Part shown: positions 6,419-13,557 of the stretch, one piece after another
How positions within the stretch are numbered: the first letter of the stretch is position 1
How the letters are laid out: each line of letters starts with the position of its first letter
Source: Propionibacteriaceae bacterium
GTDB taxonomy: Bacteria > Actinomycetota > Actinomycetes > Propionibacteriales > Propionibacteriaceae
NCBI GenBank assembly: GCA_030450535.1
Contig: JAKDIK010000032.1
Span: forward strand, 1 to 13,851
Length of the DNA: 13,851 nt
Reading direction: 5' to 3'
Notes under the pieces: generated by a model
Database searches by the model: none
What the model saw: only the letters and a program-made list of their open reading frames with translations
Told to the model about the DNA's origin: nothing
Made by a program: the position numbers and the translations under genes

Positions 6419-8190
6419 GCGTCGCCCCCGATCCGGACGACGCGGTCGGCCTCGGCGAGCACCGCCGGCCGGTGCGACACGACGATCGCCGCCACCCCGG
6501 TGCCGCGCAGGCTGGCCAAGAGGGCCGCCTCGGCGTCGGCGTCCAGCCCCGCGGTGGGCTCGTCCAGCAGGAGCAGGTCCGCGCCGGCATCGATGCGCAG
6601 CAGCGCCCGCGCGGTGGCGACGCGGCGGCGCTCGCCGGCCGACAGCCCCTCGCCGTCGTCGCCGACGCCGCGGCCGGGGTCCATCCCGGGGGCGCCGGCC
6701 CGGGCCAGCGCGGCGTCGACCTCGGCGTCGGTGGCGTCCGCGTCGCCGAGGCGCACGTTGTCGGCGATCGTCCCGGCGATCATGCCGGGGTTCTGGCCGA
6801 CGTAGGCGATCCGGGAGCGGTCCGGGACGCTCACGGTGCCGGCCGAGGGGGCAAGGAAGCCGATCAGCGCGTTGAGCACCGTCGTCTTGCCCCCGCCAGA
6901 GGGTCCGGTGAGTACGAGGAACTCCTGCGGCGCGACACTCAGCTCGACCCCCGTCACCGCGGGGGCGTCCGCGCCGGGGTAGGTGTGGCAGAGCCCGGTG
7001 ACCCGCACCAGCGCGGTTTCGGACGCCCCGCCGGCGCTCCCTGGTGCCCGGCTCGAGCCCGCCAGCGTGCTCTCCCGTGTGCCCGCCTGTGTGCCCGGCA
7101 GCGTGCGCTGTTCGGCCGCCTCGATCAGCGTCAGCGCCTCATCGGCCGCCGCCATGCCGTCGGCGGCGTCGTGGTAGTGGACGCCGACCTGCCGCACGGG
7201 CAGGTACGCCTCCGGCGCGAGGATCAACACGAACAGCGCGGTCGCCAGGTCGAGCTCGTGGAAGACCACCCGGAATCCCACCGTCACCGCCACGACGGCC
7301 ACGCTCAGCGTGGCCAGCAACTCGAGCACGAGCGCGGAGAGGAACGAGACCCGCAGCGTCCCCATCGTCTCGCGGCGGTGGGCCTCCTCGCTCGCCCGCA
7401 ACCCCCGCGCCTGGGCGCGCGCCCGGCCGAACACCTGCAGGGTCGGCAGGCCCGCGATGAGGTCGGCGAAGTGGTGCGCCAGCCGCTGCTGCGTGCCCCA
7501 GCGGCGCTGCGTCCGGGCCTGCGTCGTCCAGCCCACCAGGGCCATGAACACCGGGATCAGCGGCAGCGTCAGCGCGATGATCAGCGCCGCCTGCCAGTCC
7601 GCCCACAGCACCGCCCCGCCGACGATCGCCGGCACCGTCACCGCCAGCAGCAGCTGCGGCAGGTACTTGCTGTAGAAGCCGTCCAGGGCGTCCAGGCCGA
7701 CGGTCGTCAGCGTCACCAGCTTCGCGGTGGACGCCCCCGGTTCCAGCGGCCGCGCCAGCCGGGCCGCCACGAGGTCGCGCCGAAGCTGCGACTTCACCGA
7801 GGCCACCGTGCGGTGCGCGAGCACGGCATTGACCCATCCCAGCAGCGCCTTGCCGCCGAAGATCGCGGCCAGCGCCAGTGCAGCGCCGCCGAGCGCTGGC
7901 CACAGCCCCGTGCCGGGCGTCGGCGAGGTGTCCTCCCAGCCGGGCGCGGCGGCGAACACCGCCGCGATGGCCCGCGACAGCACCCACGCCTGACCGACGG
8001 TCAGCGCGGCGAGGAGGCAACCGATGAGCACGCCGCCGGCCAGGTACCACCGCGTCGCCCCGGCGCGGCGCACGAGCCGCGGGTCGATCGGGCCGCGGCG
8101 CGGCGTCCGGGCCCCGACAGGGGGTGCAACGCGAGGGACGGCGTCCGGTTGGACGCCGTCCCTCGGCTGGGTGGTTGCGGGCACCGCCAC
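6415..8190 (-). CDS. cydD: CydD, thiol-reductant/cytochrome bd assembly ABC transporter subunit
   Basis: This 591-residue half-transporter is the partner of CydC. The membrane domain (about 45-355) contains FHELDLATALFVLILAPEAYLPVRQ (310-334) followed by YHDAADG, the signature stretch of CydD. A Gly/Ser/Thr-rich linker (about 362-391) leads to the ATPase domain: Walker A GPSGGGKTT (429-437), Gln466, signature LSAGE (516-520), Walker B LLLLDE (539-544) and His573. The linker DNA carries a 15/17-identical direct repeat (7057-7073 and 7093-7109), encoding a degenerate 12-residue duplication. The start is GTG at 8190, three bases after the cydB stop; a second in-frame GTG at 8184 cannot be excluded, and neither has a clear Shine-Dalgarno. 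Initiation is probably coupled to cydB termination. Confidence 0.95.
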   Translation of the reverse strand: MAVPATTQPRDGVQPDAVPRVAPPVGARTPRRGPIDPRLVRRAGATRWYLAGGVLIGCLLAALTVGQAWVLSRAIAAVFAAAPGWEDTSPTPGTGLWPALGGAALALAAIFGGKALLGWVNAVLAHRTVASVKSQLRRDLVAARLARPLEPGASTAKLVTLTTVGLDALDGFYSKYLPQLLLAVTVPAIVGGAVLWADWQAALIIALTLPLIPVFMALVGWTTQARTQRRWGTQQRLAHHFADLIAGLPTLQVFGRARAQARGLRASEEAHRRETMGTLRVSFLSALVLELLATLSVAVVAVTVGFRVVFHELDLATALFVLILAPEAYLPVRQVGVHYHDAADGMAAADEALTLIEAAEQRTLPGTQAGTRESTLAGSSRAPGSAGGASETALVRVTGLCHTYPGADAPAVTGVELSVAPQEFLVLTGPSGGGKTTVLNALIGFLAPSAGTVSVPDRSRIAYVGQNPGMIAGTIADNVRLGDADATDAEVDAALARAGAPGMDPGRGVGDDGEGLSAGERRRVATARALLRIDAGADLLLLDEPTAGLDADAEAALLASLRGTGVAAIVVSHRPAVLAEADRVVRIGGDA

Positions 8191-8193
8191 AGG

Positions 8194-9252
8194 CTACGCG
8201 GCGATCGTCTCGTCGTCGGGAATGTTCCGGGCGCTCAGCCGCTTGCGGAACACCCAGATCGTCCAGCCCTGGTAGGCGAGCACGATGGGCACGAAGATGG
8301 CGGCCGCCCACGTCATGATCGTCAAGGTGAGTTCGGTGGACGCCGCCTGGACCCGGTCCAACGGCACCGCCACGGCGCTGTTGTCGAAGCCCAGGTTGGG
8401 CCACATGCGGGCGAAGATCCAGATCGCGACGAACAGGATCGTGGCGGTCGTGCCCACGAACGCCCAGCCGTCACGTCCGGCCCGGATCGCCATCCAGGAC
8501 GCGATCAGGCACACCGCAGCCAGCGCCGCGAGCACCCAGCCCACCGGGCCGAAGCCGTAGGCGATGTTCGCCCAGAGCAGGTAGACGGCGCCGCCCGCGA
8601 TCGCGGCGAGCCCGATGCGGACAGCGAACGCCTCGGCCCGGTCGTGGACGACGTCGCGGGTCTTCAGAGCGAGGAAGTTGGCGCCGTGGAATAGGAACAG
8701 CACCACCAGCACCACGCCGCCGAGCAGGGCGAACGGGCTGAAGAGGCTCCAGAAGCCGCCGGAGAACACGTACAGGTGCGGACTGTTCTCCGCCGTCACC
8801 ACCGGCATGCCGATGATGAAGTTGGCGAACCCGATGCCGAACACCAGCGAGACGATGAACGAGCCGAGGCCGGCCATCACGTCGAAGCGGGTGCGCCAGG
8901 CGCTGTCGGGGTTCTTGGCGCGGTACTCGAAGGCCACGCCGCGGATGATGAGCCCGAACAGGATCAGGAACAGCGGCAGATACAGCCCCGAGAACAAGGT
9001 GGCGTACCACCCGGGAAAGGCCGCGAACGTGGCGCCACCGGCGGTGAGCAGCCACACCTCGTTGCCGTCCCACAGCGGGCCGACGGTGTTGACGATGACC
9101 CGGCGTTCCTTCTCGTTCTTGCCGAGCACCCGGATCAGCATGCCGACGCCGTAGTCGAAGCCCTCGAGGATGAGGTAGCCGATCCACAGCACGGCGATGA
9201 GCACATACCAGACCACCTGCAGGGTGGTCGGTTCGGTGGCGAGCAACGTCAT
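8194..9252 (-). CDS. cydB: Cytochrome bd ubiquinol/menaquinol oxidase subunit II
   Basis: This 352-residue membrane subunit partners CydA in the cytochrome bd quinol oxidase, a high-affinity terminal oxidase that generates proton-motive force without proton pumping. Conserved CydB elements are EGFDYGVGML (30-39, with Asp33), GPLWDGNEVWL (58-68) and, near the C-terminus, FARMWPNLGFD. Eight or nine hydrophobic helices span the length, and the size is close to that of well-studied CydB proteins. The ATG at 9252 is preceded by GGAAGGGGG just after the cydA stop; the 15-base gap between the genes contains this ribosome-binding site. Acidic residues DDE lie near the C-terminus. In an actinobacterium the electron donor is expected to be menaquinol. 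Confidence 0.97.
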   Translation of the reverse strand: MTLLATEPTTLQVVWYVLIAVLWIGYLILEGFDYGVGMLIRVLGKNEKERRVIVNTVGPLWDGNEVWLLTAGGATFAAFPGWYATLFSGLYLPLFLILFGLIIRGVAFEYRAKNPDSAWRTRFDVMAGLGSFIVSLVFGIGFANFIIGMPVVTAENSPHLYVFSGGFWSLFSPFALLGGVVLVVLFLFHGANFLALKTRDVVHDRAEAFAVRIGLAAIAGGAVYLLWANIAYGFGPVGWVLAALAAVCLIASWMAIRAGRDGWAFVGTTATILFVAIWIFARMWPNLGFDNSAVAVPLDRVQAASTELTLTIMTWAAAIFVPIVLAYQGWTIWVFRKRLSARNIPDDETIAA

Positions 9253-9267
9253 GTTCGTCCCCCTTCC

Positions 9268-10764
9268 TCAGTAGGCGAAGGAGAGGACGTCGTCCTCACC
9301 CTTGATCTCGACTTCGGGCACCTCGGCGGGCATGCCCTGGCGGGCGAACTTGAGCAGCAGCCCGACCTCGACGACGGCGAGCGCGCCGTACAGCACGGTG
9401 TAGCCGACCATCGTCGCGAACACCGTGCCGGCCCCCACGCCCGGCGAGACGGCGGACGCCGTGGGCAGGACCCCCGCGACCACCCAGGGCTGGCGTCCCA
9501 TTTCGGTGAAGATCCAGCCGGCGGAGTTCGCGAACAGCGGTGCCAGCACGACCACCGTCATCCAGAGGTTGAACCACGGCGTCATCTTCGGCAGGCGCTT
9601 GCGCTGGAGTTGCCACAGGGTGAACGCCCCGATGCCGATGGCGATGAAGCCGAGCGTCATCATGATGCGGAAGGTCCAGTAGCTGACGGGGATGTTCGGG
9701 GTGAAGTCGGTGATGCCGACGGCGCGCAGCTTTTCGGCGTAGGCCTGCTGCAGCGGTGAGTTCGGATTGACCAGTTCACCCTGCTGGTAGGCCGCCTGCA
9801 GGTTGCGGATGCCGGGGACCTCGGCGAACGGATCCCCCGCCGCCAGGAAGCCCAGGACGCCGGGTACGTGCAGTTCGAACACCGGTTCCGTGCCGTCGAG
9901 GGAGCCGATGGTGAGCAGCGAGAAGGGCGCCATCTCGCCGTTACCGCCGGCGGTCTCGTAGAGCGCCTCGGCGGCGGCCATCTTCATGGGCTGCACCTGG
10001 TACATCACCTTGGCCTGGAGATCGCCGGAGATGACGGTGGCGATGCCTGCGCCCAGCAGCACCCAGGCACCGAGCTTGGTGGCCCAGCGGTATCCCGCCA
10101 GATCGGCGTCCTCGTGGGCCGTCCGCTCGGGCTTGTTGAGCCGGGCGAGGTGCCACGCGGCCACCGCGAGGACGAAGGCCGAGCCCGTCATGAAGGCCGC
10201 CGCGATGGTGTGCGGGTAGGTGACGAGGAAGACCGGGTTGGTGAACAGGGCACCGAAGTCGGTCATCTCTGCCCGGTCGGTGAGCGGGTTCCAGGTGGCG
10301 CCCAGCGGGTTCTGCATGAAGCTGTTGGCGGCCAGGATGAACACCGCCGACAGCAGGGTGCCGGTGGCCGCGAGCCAGATGCAGGCCAGGTGGACGCGGC
10401 GGGACAGCCGATCCCAGCCGAAGATCCACAGCCCGAGGAACGTCGACTCCAGGAAGAACGCCAGCAGCGCCTCCAGCGCCAGCGGCGCGCCGAAGATGTC
10501 GCCGACGAAGCGGCTGTACTCCGACCAGTTCATGCCGAACTGGAACTCCTGGACGATCCCCGTGACGACGCCCATGGCGAAGTTGATGAGGAACAACTTG
10601 CCGAAGAACTTCGTGAGACGGAGGAACTTGTCGTCACCCGTGCGGAACCACTGGGTCTGCAGGACGGCAACGAGGAACGAGAGCGAGATGGTGACGGGCA
10701 CGAAGAAGTAGTGGTACACGGTCGTGATCCCGAATTGCCACCGCGCCATGATGTCCGGACTCAT
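9268..10764 (-). CDS. cydA: Cytochrome bd ubiquinol/menaquinol oxidase subunit I
   Basis: This 498-residue haem-bearing subunit oxidises quinol and reduces O2 to water. The expected ligands are in place by family comparison: His18 in TTVYHYFF (E. coli His19), His185 in YPHT and Met368 in FRIMM (haem b558 pair), and Glu421 in EMGRQPW (haem b595). Glu98 and Glu106 match the conserved E. coli Glu99/Glu107 channel residues. The stretch from GDLQAK (247-252) to FRIMM is about 115 residues, shorter than in E. coli, so it belongs to the short Q-loop class. The ATG at 10764 is preferred; Met6 is possible. There is no Shine-Dalgarno, but TACATT (10777-10772) suggests a leaderless start. It leads the cydABDC operon and is divergent from a BlaI-type repressor gene. 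Confidence 0.97.
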   Translation of the reverse strand: MSPDIMARWQFGITTVYHYFFVPVTISLSFLVAVLQTQWFRTGDDKFLRLTKFFGKLFLINFAMGVVTGIVQEFQFGMNWSEYSRFVGDIFGAPLALEALLAFFLESTFLGLWIFGWDRLSRRVHLACIWLAATGTLLSAVFILAANSFMQNPLGATWNPLTDRAEMTDFGALFTNPVFLVTYPHTIAAAFMTGSAFVLAVAAWHLARLNKPERTAHEDADLAGYRWATKLGAWVLLGAGIATVISGDLQAKVMYQVQPMKMAAAEALYETAGGNGEMAPFSLLTIGSLDGTEPVFELHVPGVLGFLAAGDPFAEVPGIRNLQAAYQQGELVNPNSPLQQAYAEKLRAVGITDFTPNIPVSYWTFRIMMTLGFIAIGIGAFTLWQLQRKRLPKMTPWFNLWMTVVVLAPLFANSAGWIFTEMGRQPWVVAGVLPTASAVSPGVGAGTVFATMVGYTVLYGALAVVEVGLLLKFARQGMPAEVPEVEIKGEDDVLSFAY

Positions 10765-10822
10765 GGGGCGGAATGTACTACTTTGCGTCGTATAGCACCA
10801 CCCGACAGGTTACGATGCACAC
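10765..10822. promoter_or_regulatory. Divergent cydA / BlaI-type regulator promoter region with dyad
   Basis: The 58-base gap contains a -10-like TACATT for cydA (10777-10772, minus strand, 7 bases before ATG) and TACGAT for the regulator gene (10811-10816, plus strand, 6 bases before GTG). Between them is the imperfect dyad TACTAC-TTTGC-GTCGTA (10776-10792), whose hexamer arms agree at 5 of 6 positions. The dyad touches the cydA -10 and extends into its spacer, and it sits near the -35 zone of the regulator promoter. A repressor bound there could block both directions. BlaI-family repressors bind TAC/GTA-containing dyads, so the divergent product is the obvious candidate. Confidence 0.5.
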
Positions 10823-11143
10823 GTGGCGATCCTCGGAGACCTCGAACAGGCGGTGATGGACGCCCTGTGGCAGCGGTCCACCCCCACGTCCGTGCGGGAT
10901 GTGCACGACGAACTGCAGGCTTCCCGACCGATCGCGTACACCACGGTGATGACCGTGCTGGACCGGCTCTCGAAGAAGGGCATCGTCGTGAGGCAGTTGG
11001 ACGGCCGTGCCTGGCTGTACGAGCCGGCGCGCTCCCGGGTTGAGCTGCACGCCGAGGCGATCGAGGAAATCCTGGCCGACTTGGATCCCGACGCCCGGCG
11101 CGCCGTGTGGGATCGCGTCCGCCCGGAGGTTCGGTCGAAGTAA
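10823..11143 (+). CDS. BlaI/MecI/CopY-family transcriptional repressor
   Basis: This 106-residue protein is a winged-helix DNA-binding repressor of the BlaI/MecI (penicillinase repressor) family. LGDLEQAVMDALWQRSTPTSVRDVHDEL at the N-terminus, AYTTVMTVLDRLSKKGIVVRQ in the recognition region, and the wing DGRAWLYEPARSR are the family pattern. The short helical tail (about 72-106) would dimerise. It is a little shorter than the ~120-residue family norm. The start is GTG at 10823. There is no Shine-Dalgarno, and the TACGAT hexamer 6 bases upstream suggests leaderless translation. No BlaR/MecR sensor protease or beta-lactamase gene lies nearby, so resistance control is unlikely. Its divergence from cydA suggests control of the oxidase operon and itself. 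It could be co-transcribed with the downstream VIT1-family gene (62-base gap). Confidence 0.9.
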   Translation: MAILGDLEQAVMDALWQRSTPTSVRDVHDELQASRPIAYTTVMTVLDRLSKKGIVVRQLDGRAWLYEPARSRVELHAEAIEEILADLDPDARRAVWDRVRPEVRSK

Positions 11144-11205
11144 CCGCTCGGCAGGGCAGCCTTTCCTTCGTTGCGGACCCGTCTTGTTGGGATCACCATC
11201 GGACC

Positions 11206-11967
11206 ATGAGCACTCCCACGAGCGCGGGCAGCGGCACCGCCATGCCCAAGATGGACGCCTCGTCCCGCCGGCCCGGGGAGGCGGTCACCGGATCGCGTGC
11301 GGGGCTGCTGAACAAGCTGCGCGCCGCCGTGCTCGGCGCCAACGATGGCATCGTCTCGATCGCAGGCATGGTGATGGGCGTGGCGGGTGCCACGACGGAT
11401 TCGATGGCGATCCTCATCGCCGGGATCGCCGGCCTGACCGCAGGCGCGCTGTCGATGGCGGTGGGCGAGTACGTCTCGGTCAGCGCCCAGCGCGACAGCG
11501 AGCGTGCCCTGCTCGCCAAAGAGCGGTGGGAGCTGGAGACCATGCCCGAGGCCGAACTCGCCGAGCTTGCCGGCCTGTATCGGGAGAAGGGCCTCACCCC
11601 GGCGCTGGCGCTCGAGGTGGCGACCCAGTTGCATGCCCATGACGCCCTCGCGGCCCACGCCGAGACCGAGTTGGGCATCGATCCGGATGACCTGGTGAGC
11701 CCGTGGGCCGCGGCGTGGTCGTCCATGGCGGCGTTCACCGCCGGAGCGCTGGTGCCGTTGCTGGCGATGGTGCTGACGCCGCCGGCGCTGCGGGTGGCCG
11801 CCACGGCGGCCGCGGTCGTCCTGGCCCTGACCCTGACCGGTTACCTCAGCGCGAAGGTCGGCAGGGCGAAGCCGGCAGCCGCGGTCGCCCGCGTCATCAC
11901 CGGCGGCCTGGTCGCCATGGCGATCACGTACGGCATCGGTGCCCTCGTGGGCACCCAGATCGGCTGA
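11206..11967 (+). CDS. VIT1/CCC1-family transporter, probable Fe2+/Mn2+ transport
   Basis: This 253-residue membrane protein of the VIT1/CCC1 (DUF125) family is related to vacuolar iron transporters that move Fe2+ or Mn2+ out of the cytosol. Family signatures are LGANDGIVSIAGMVMGVAGA (43-62) and LTAGALSMAVGEYVSVSAQ (77-95), with Asp47 and Glu88 as likely membrane carboxylates. The charged segment at about 97-165 (many Glu, plus MPEAELAELAGLYREKG) matches the cytoplasmic metal-binding domain. Three C-terminal membrane helices follow. The frame is open back to 11107, but ATG 11206 is chosen because the upstream part overlaps the regulator gene and does not resemble the family. There is no obvious Shine-Dalgarno. 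It could export excess iron or manganese, complementing the importer in this window; metal choice is not determinable here. Confidence 0.9.
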   Translation: MSTPTSAGSGTAMPKMDASSRRPGEAVTGSRAGLLNKLRAAVLGANDGIVSIAGMVMGVAGATTDSMAILIAGIAGLTAGALSMAVGEYVSVSAQRDSERALLAKERWELETMPEAELAELAGLYREKGLTPALALEVATQLHAHDALAAHAETELGIDPDDLVSPWAAAWSSMAAFTAGALVPLLAMVLTPPALRVAATAAAVVLALTLTGYLSAKVGRAKPAAAVARVITGGLVAMAITYGIGALVGTQIG

Positions 11968-11970
11968 GGC

Positions 11971-11995
11971 GTCCAGCCCCACCACCCCGGGGGAC
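11971..11995. terminator. Possible weak terminator between convergent genes
   Basis: The 31-base gap between the VIT1-family stop and the convergent permease stop contains GTCC-ag-CCC facing GGGGGAC, giving about 7 pairs with a 2-base bulge. There is no T-tract on either side. It may serve as a minimal bidirectional terminator, but the support is thin. Confidence 0.2.
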
Positions 11996-11998
11996 AGA

Positions 11999-13414
11999 TC
12001 AGTTGCGGACGCCCGGCTCGTCGAGGAGTGCGGGATCGGAGATCTCCGTCGGTCGGTTGAGCCGCCGATTGACGAGCAGGGTGATGACCCCGAGGACGGC
12101 GCCCAGGGCGACGAGGATCCCCGCGATCCAGAACTGTTCGAGGGCGCGGCCCGTCCAGGGGCCCACGAGGTAGAAGGTGCACGCGCCCGCCACGACCGGA
12201 ATCCAGGTGGGGGCGTGGAAGTGGTCGTGCTCCACCGTGTCCTTGCGAAGGACGAGCACGGCCACGTTGGTGAGCGTGAACACGGCGAGCAGCAGCAGGG
12301 CAGTGGTGCCACCGAGCTGCGCGACCTGCCCGACGAACGTGATGAGCAGGACGGCGAGGCCGGTGGTGAAGAGGATCGAGACCCACGGCGTCCGGCGTCC
12401 GGGGAGCACCCGACCGAACACCGCGGGCAGGACGCCCTGCTTGGCCATGCCGTACAGCAGCCGCGAGGCCATCATCATGTTGATGAGCGCCGTGTTCGCG
12501 ACGGCGAACATCGAGATGAACGGGAAGATCGCCGCGAACGGCAGCCCGGGGGCGCCCATCTCGACCACCGTGAGCAGGGGCGTCGCGCCCGTCTCGGTGA
12601 GCTGGCCGACGGGCACGATCGCCACGGCGGTCATGGAGACGAGCACGTAGATGATGCCGGTGATCATGAGGCCGGTGAGCATGATCCTCGGGAAGATCCG
12701 CGAGGGGTCCTTGGTCTCCTCGGCCATGTTGACCGAATCCTCGAAGCCCACCATCGCGAAGAACGCCACGGACGTGGCGGCGGAGATGGCGAGGAACCAA
12801 CTCTTGTCCTCGGCGGTCTCGAACATCATGACGCGGCTGAAGTCGGCCCGTCCGTGGGCCATGGCCAGGAATCCGACGAAGATGACGATGAGCAGGCCGG
12901 TCAGCTCGATGATCGTCAGCACCACGTTGGCCTTCACCGACTCGGCGACGCCGTAGAGGTTGATCCCCATCACCAGCAGGATGAAGCCGATGCCGAGCAG
13001 GTTGATGGCCCAGTCGCTGGTCTCCAGGCCGAAGCCCTTCATGAAGTTCTCGGCGAACGCCCGGGACGCCGTTGCGCTCGACGTGATGCCGGACGCCATC
13101 ACCGTGAAGGCCACCATGAACGTCAGAAAGCCGATCCCGAACGCCTTGTGGGTGAACACGGCCGCGCCGCCGGCCGAGGGGTACTTCGTGACCAGCTCGA
13201 GGTAGGCGAACGCCGTCATCAGGGCCACGGCGAAGGCGATGAGGAACGGCAGCCACACCATGCCGCCGACCTCGCGGGCGATGGTGCCCGTCAGCGCGTA
13301 GATGCCGGTGCCCAGGATGTCGCCGATGATGAACAGCAGCAACAGTCCGGGTCCCATGACCCGCTTCAGTTCCGGCTCCGCGGTGATGGGGGTGGGGCTG
13401 GGGGTCTTTGCCAT
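11999..13414 (-). CDS. APC-superfamily amino acid permease
   Basis: This 471-residue, roughly 12-helix transporter belongs to the amino acid-polyamine-organocation superfamily and moves amino acids or related amines across the membrane, usually with proton or antiport coupling. GDILGTGIYALTG near residue 31 is the helix-1 substrate-binding GxGIY motif. FFAMVGFEDSVNMAEETKDPSRIFPR in the middle is the conserved helix-6/loop region of the family. The frame extends to 13459, but ATG 13414 is chosen because GAGGAG (13424-13419) sits 4 bases upstream, while the longer version adds an Arg-rich leader. A TTTACA hexamer (13494-13489) could be a -35, without a good -10. The gene is convergent with the VIT1-family gene and stands alone. 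The substrate is not identifiable from sequence. Confidence 0.9.
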   Translation of the reverse strand: MAKTPSPTPITAEPELKRVMGPGLLLLFIIGDILGTGIYALTGTIAREVGGMVWLPFLIAFAVALMTAFAYLELVTKYPSAGGAAVFTHKAFGIGFLTFMVAFTVMASGITSSATASRAFAENFMKGFGLETSDWAINLLGIGFILLVMGINLYGVAESVKANVVLTIIELTGLLIVIFVGFLAMAHGRADFSRVMMFETAEDKSWFLAISAATSVAFFAMVGFEDSVNMAEETKDPSRIFPRIMLTGLMITGIIYVLVSMTAVAIVPVGQLTETGATPLLTVVEMGAPGLPFAAIFPFISMFAVANTALINMMMASRLLYGMAKQGVLPAVFGRVLPGRRTPWVSILFTTGLAVLLITFVGQVAQLGGTTALLLLAVFTLTNVAVLVLRKDTVEHDHFHAPTWIPVVAGACTFYLVGPWTGRALEQFWIAGILVALGAVLGVITLLVNRRLNRPTEISDPALLDEPGVRN

Positions 13415-13418
13415 GGCT

Positions 13419-13424
13419 CTCCTC
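13419..13424 (-). promoter_or_regulatory. Ribosome-binding site deciding the permease start
   Basis: GAGGAG on the minus strand lies 4 bases before the ATG at 13414. It supports that start over the upstream in-frame ATG at 13459, which has no comparable site. Confidence 0.6.
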
Positions 13425-13510
13425 GCAGGGATTCCCCGCGCACGACACTCGCGCGGCACCGATCACTGTCCGCCCGAGGGGGGTGGGTTGTAAAGACCCC
13501 GCCACGGATC

Positions 13511-13530
13511 GAAACACGCCGGTAACCGGC
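13511..13530 (-). terminator. Possible intrinsic terminator of the ABC exporter gene
   Basis: On the minus strand, 28 bases past the exporter stop codon, GCCGG-TTA-CCGGC forms a perfect 5-bp hairpin (13530-13518) followed by GTGTTTC. The stem is short and the T-run is poor, so this may be weak or coincidental. It could also be a palindromic operator for the amino acid permease downstream on the same strand. Confidence 0.3.
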
Positions 13531-13557
13531 TGTGCACCGCGGTTGCGTCCCTCGCCG

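Noticed and set aside
4901..6805. A 634-codon plus-strand frame and a 603-codon minus-strand frame (4779-6590) over cydC
   Set aside because: Both overlap cydC, whose Walker A, signature and Walker B motifs are intact. The alternatives are low-complexity translations without recognisable domains.
4844..8190. CydD/CydC as a generic multidrug exporter pair
   Set aside because: Position directly after cydAB, coupled starts and the diagnostic CydC (SGWLLSRAAE, FRYTERLVGHD) and CydD (LAPEAYLPVRQ) stretches identify the cytochrome bd assembly transporter.
6472..8694. A 740-codon open frame on the plus strand opposite cydD and cydB
   Set aside because: It is antisense to two clearly conserved genes, has the Arg/His/Gln/Glu-rich composition typical of GC-rich shadow frames, and shows no family motif.
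10823..11143. Beta-lactam or copper resistance regulation by the BlaI/CopY-type protein
   Set aside because: There is no beta-lactamase, BlaR/MecR sensor, copper ATPase or copper chaperone gene in the window, and the divergent partner is cytochrome bd.
11171..11205. Separate leaderless promoter for the VIT1-family gene (TTGCGG, 17 bases, CACCAT)
   Set aside because: The spacing is right, but CACCAT lacks the TA of a -10 hexamer, so co-transcription with the regulator gene is equally likely.
10810..12312. A 500-codon minus-strand frame covering the BlaI-type and VIT1-family genes
   Set aside because: It is antisense to two genes with clear family signatures, and its composition is rich in Arg, Ser, Gly and His with no motif.
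11939..13525. A 528-codon plus-strand frame opposite the amino acid permease
   Set aside because: It is a highly charged, Asp/Glu/His/Gln-rich shadow of a 12-helix membrane protein gene.
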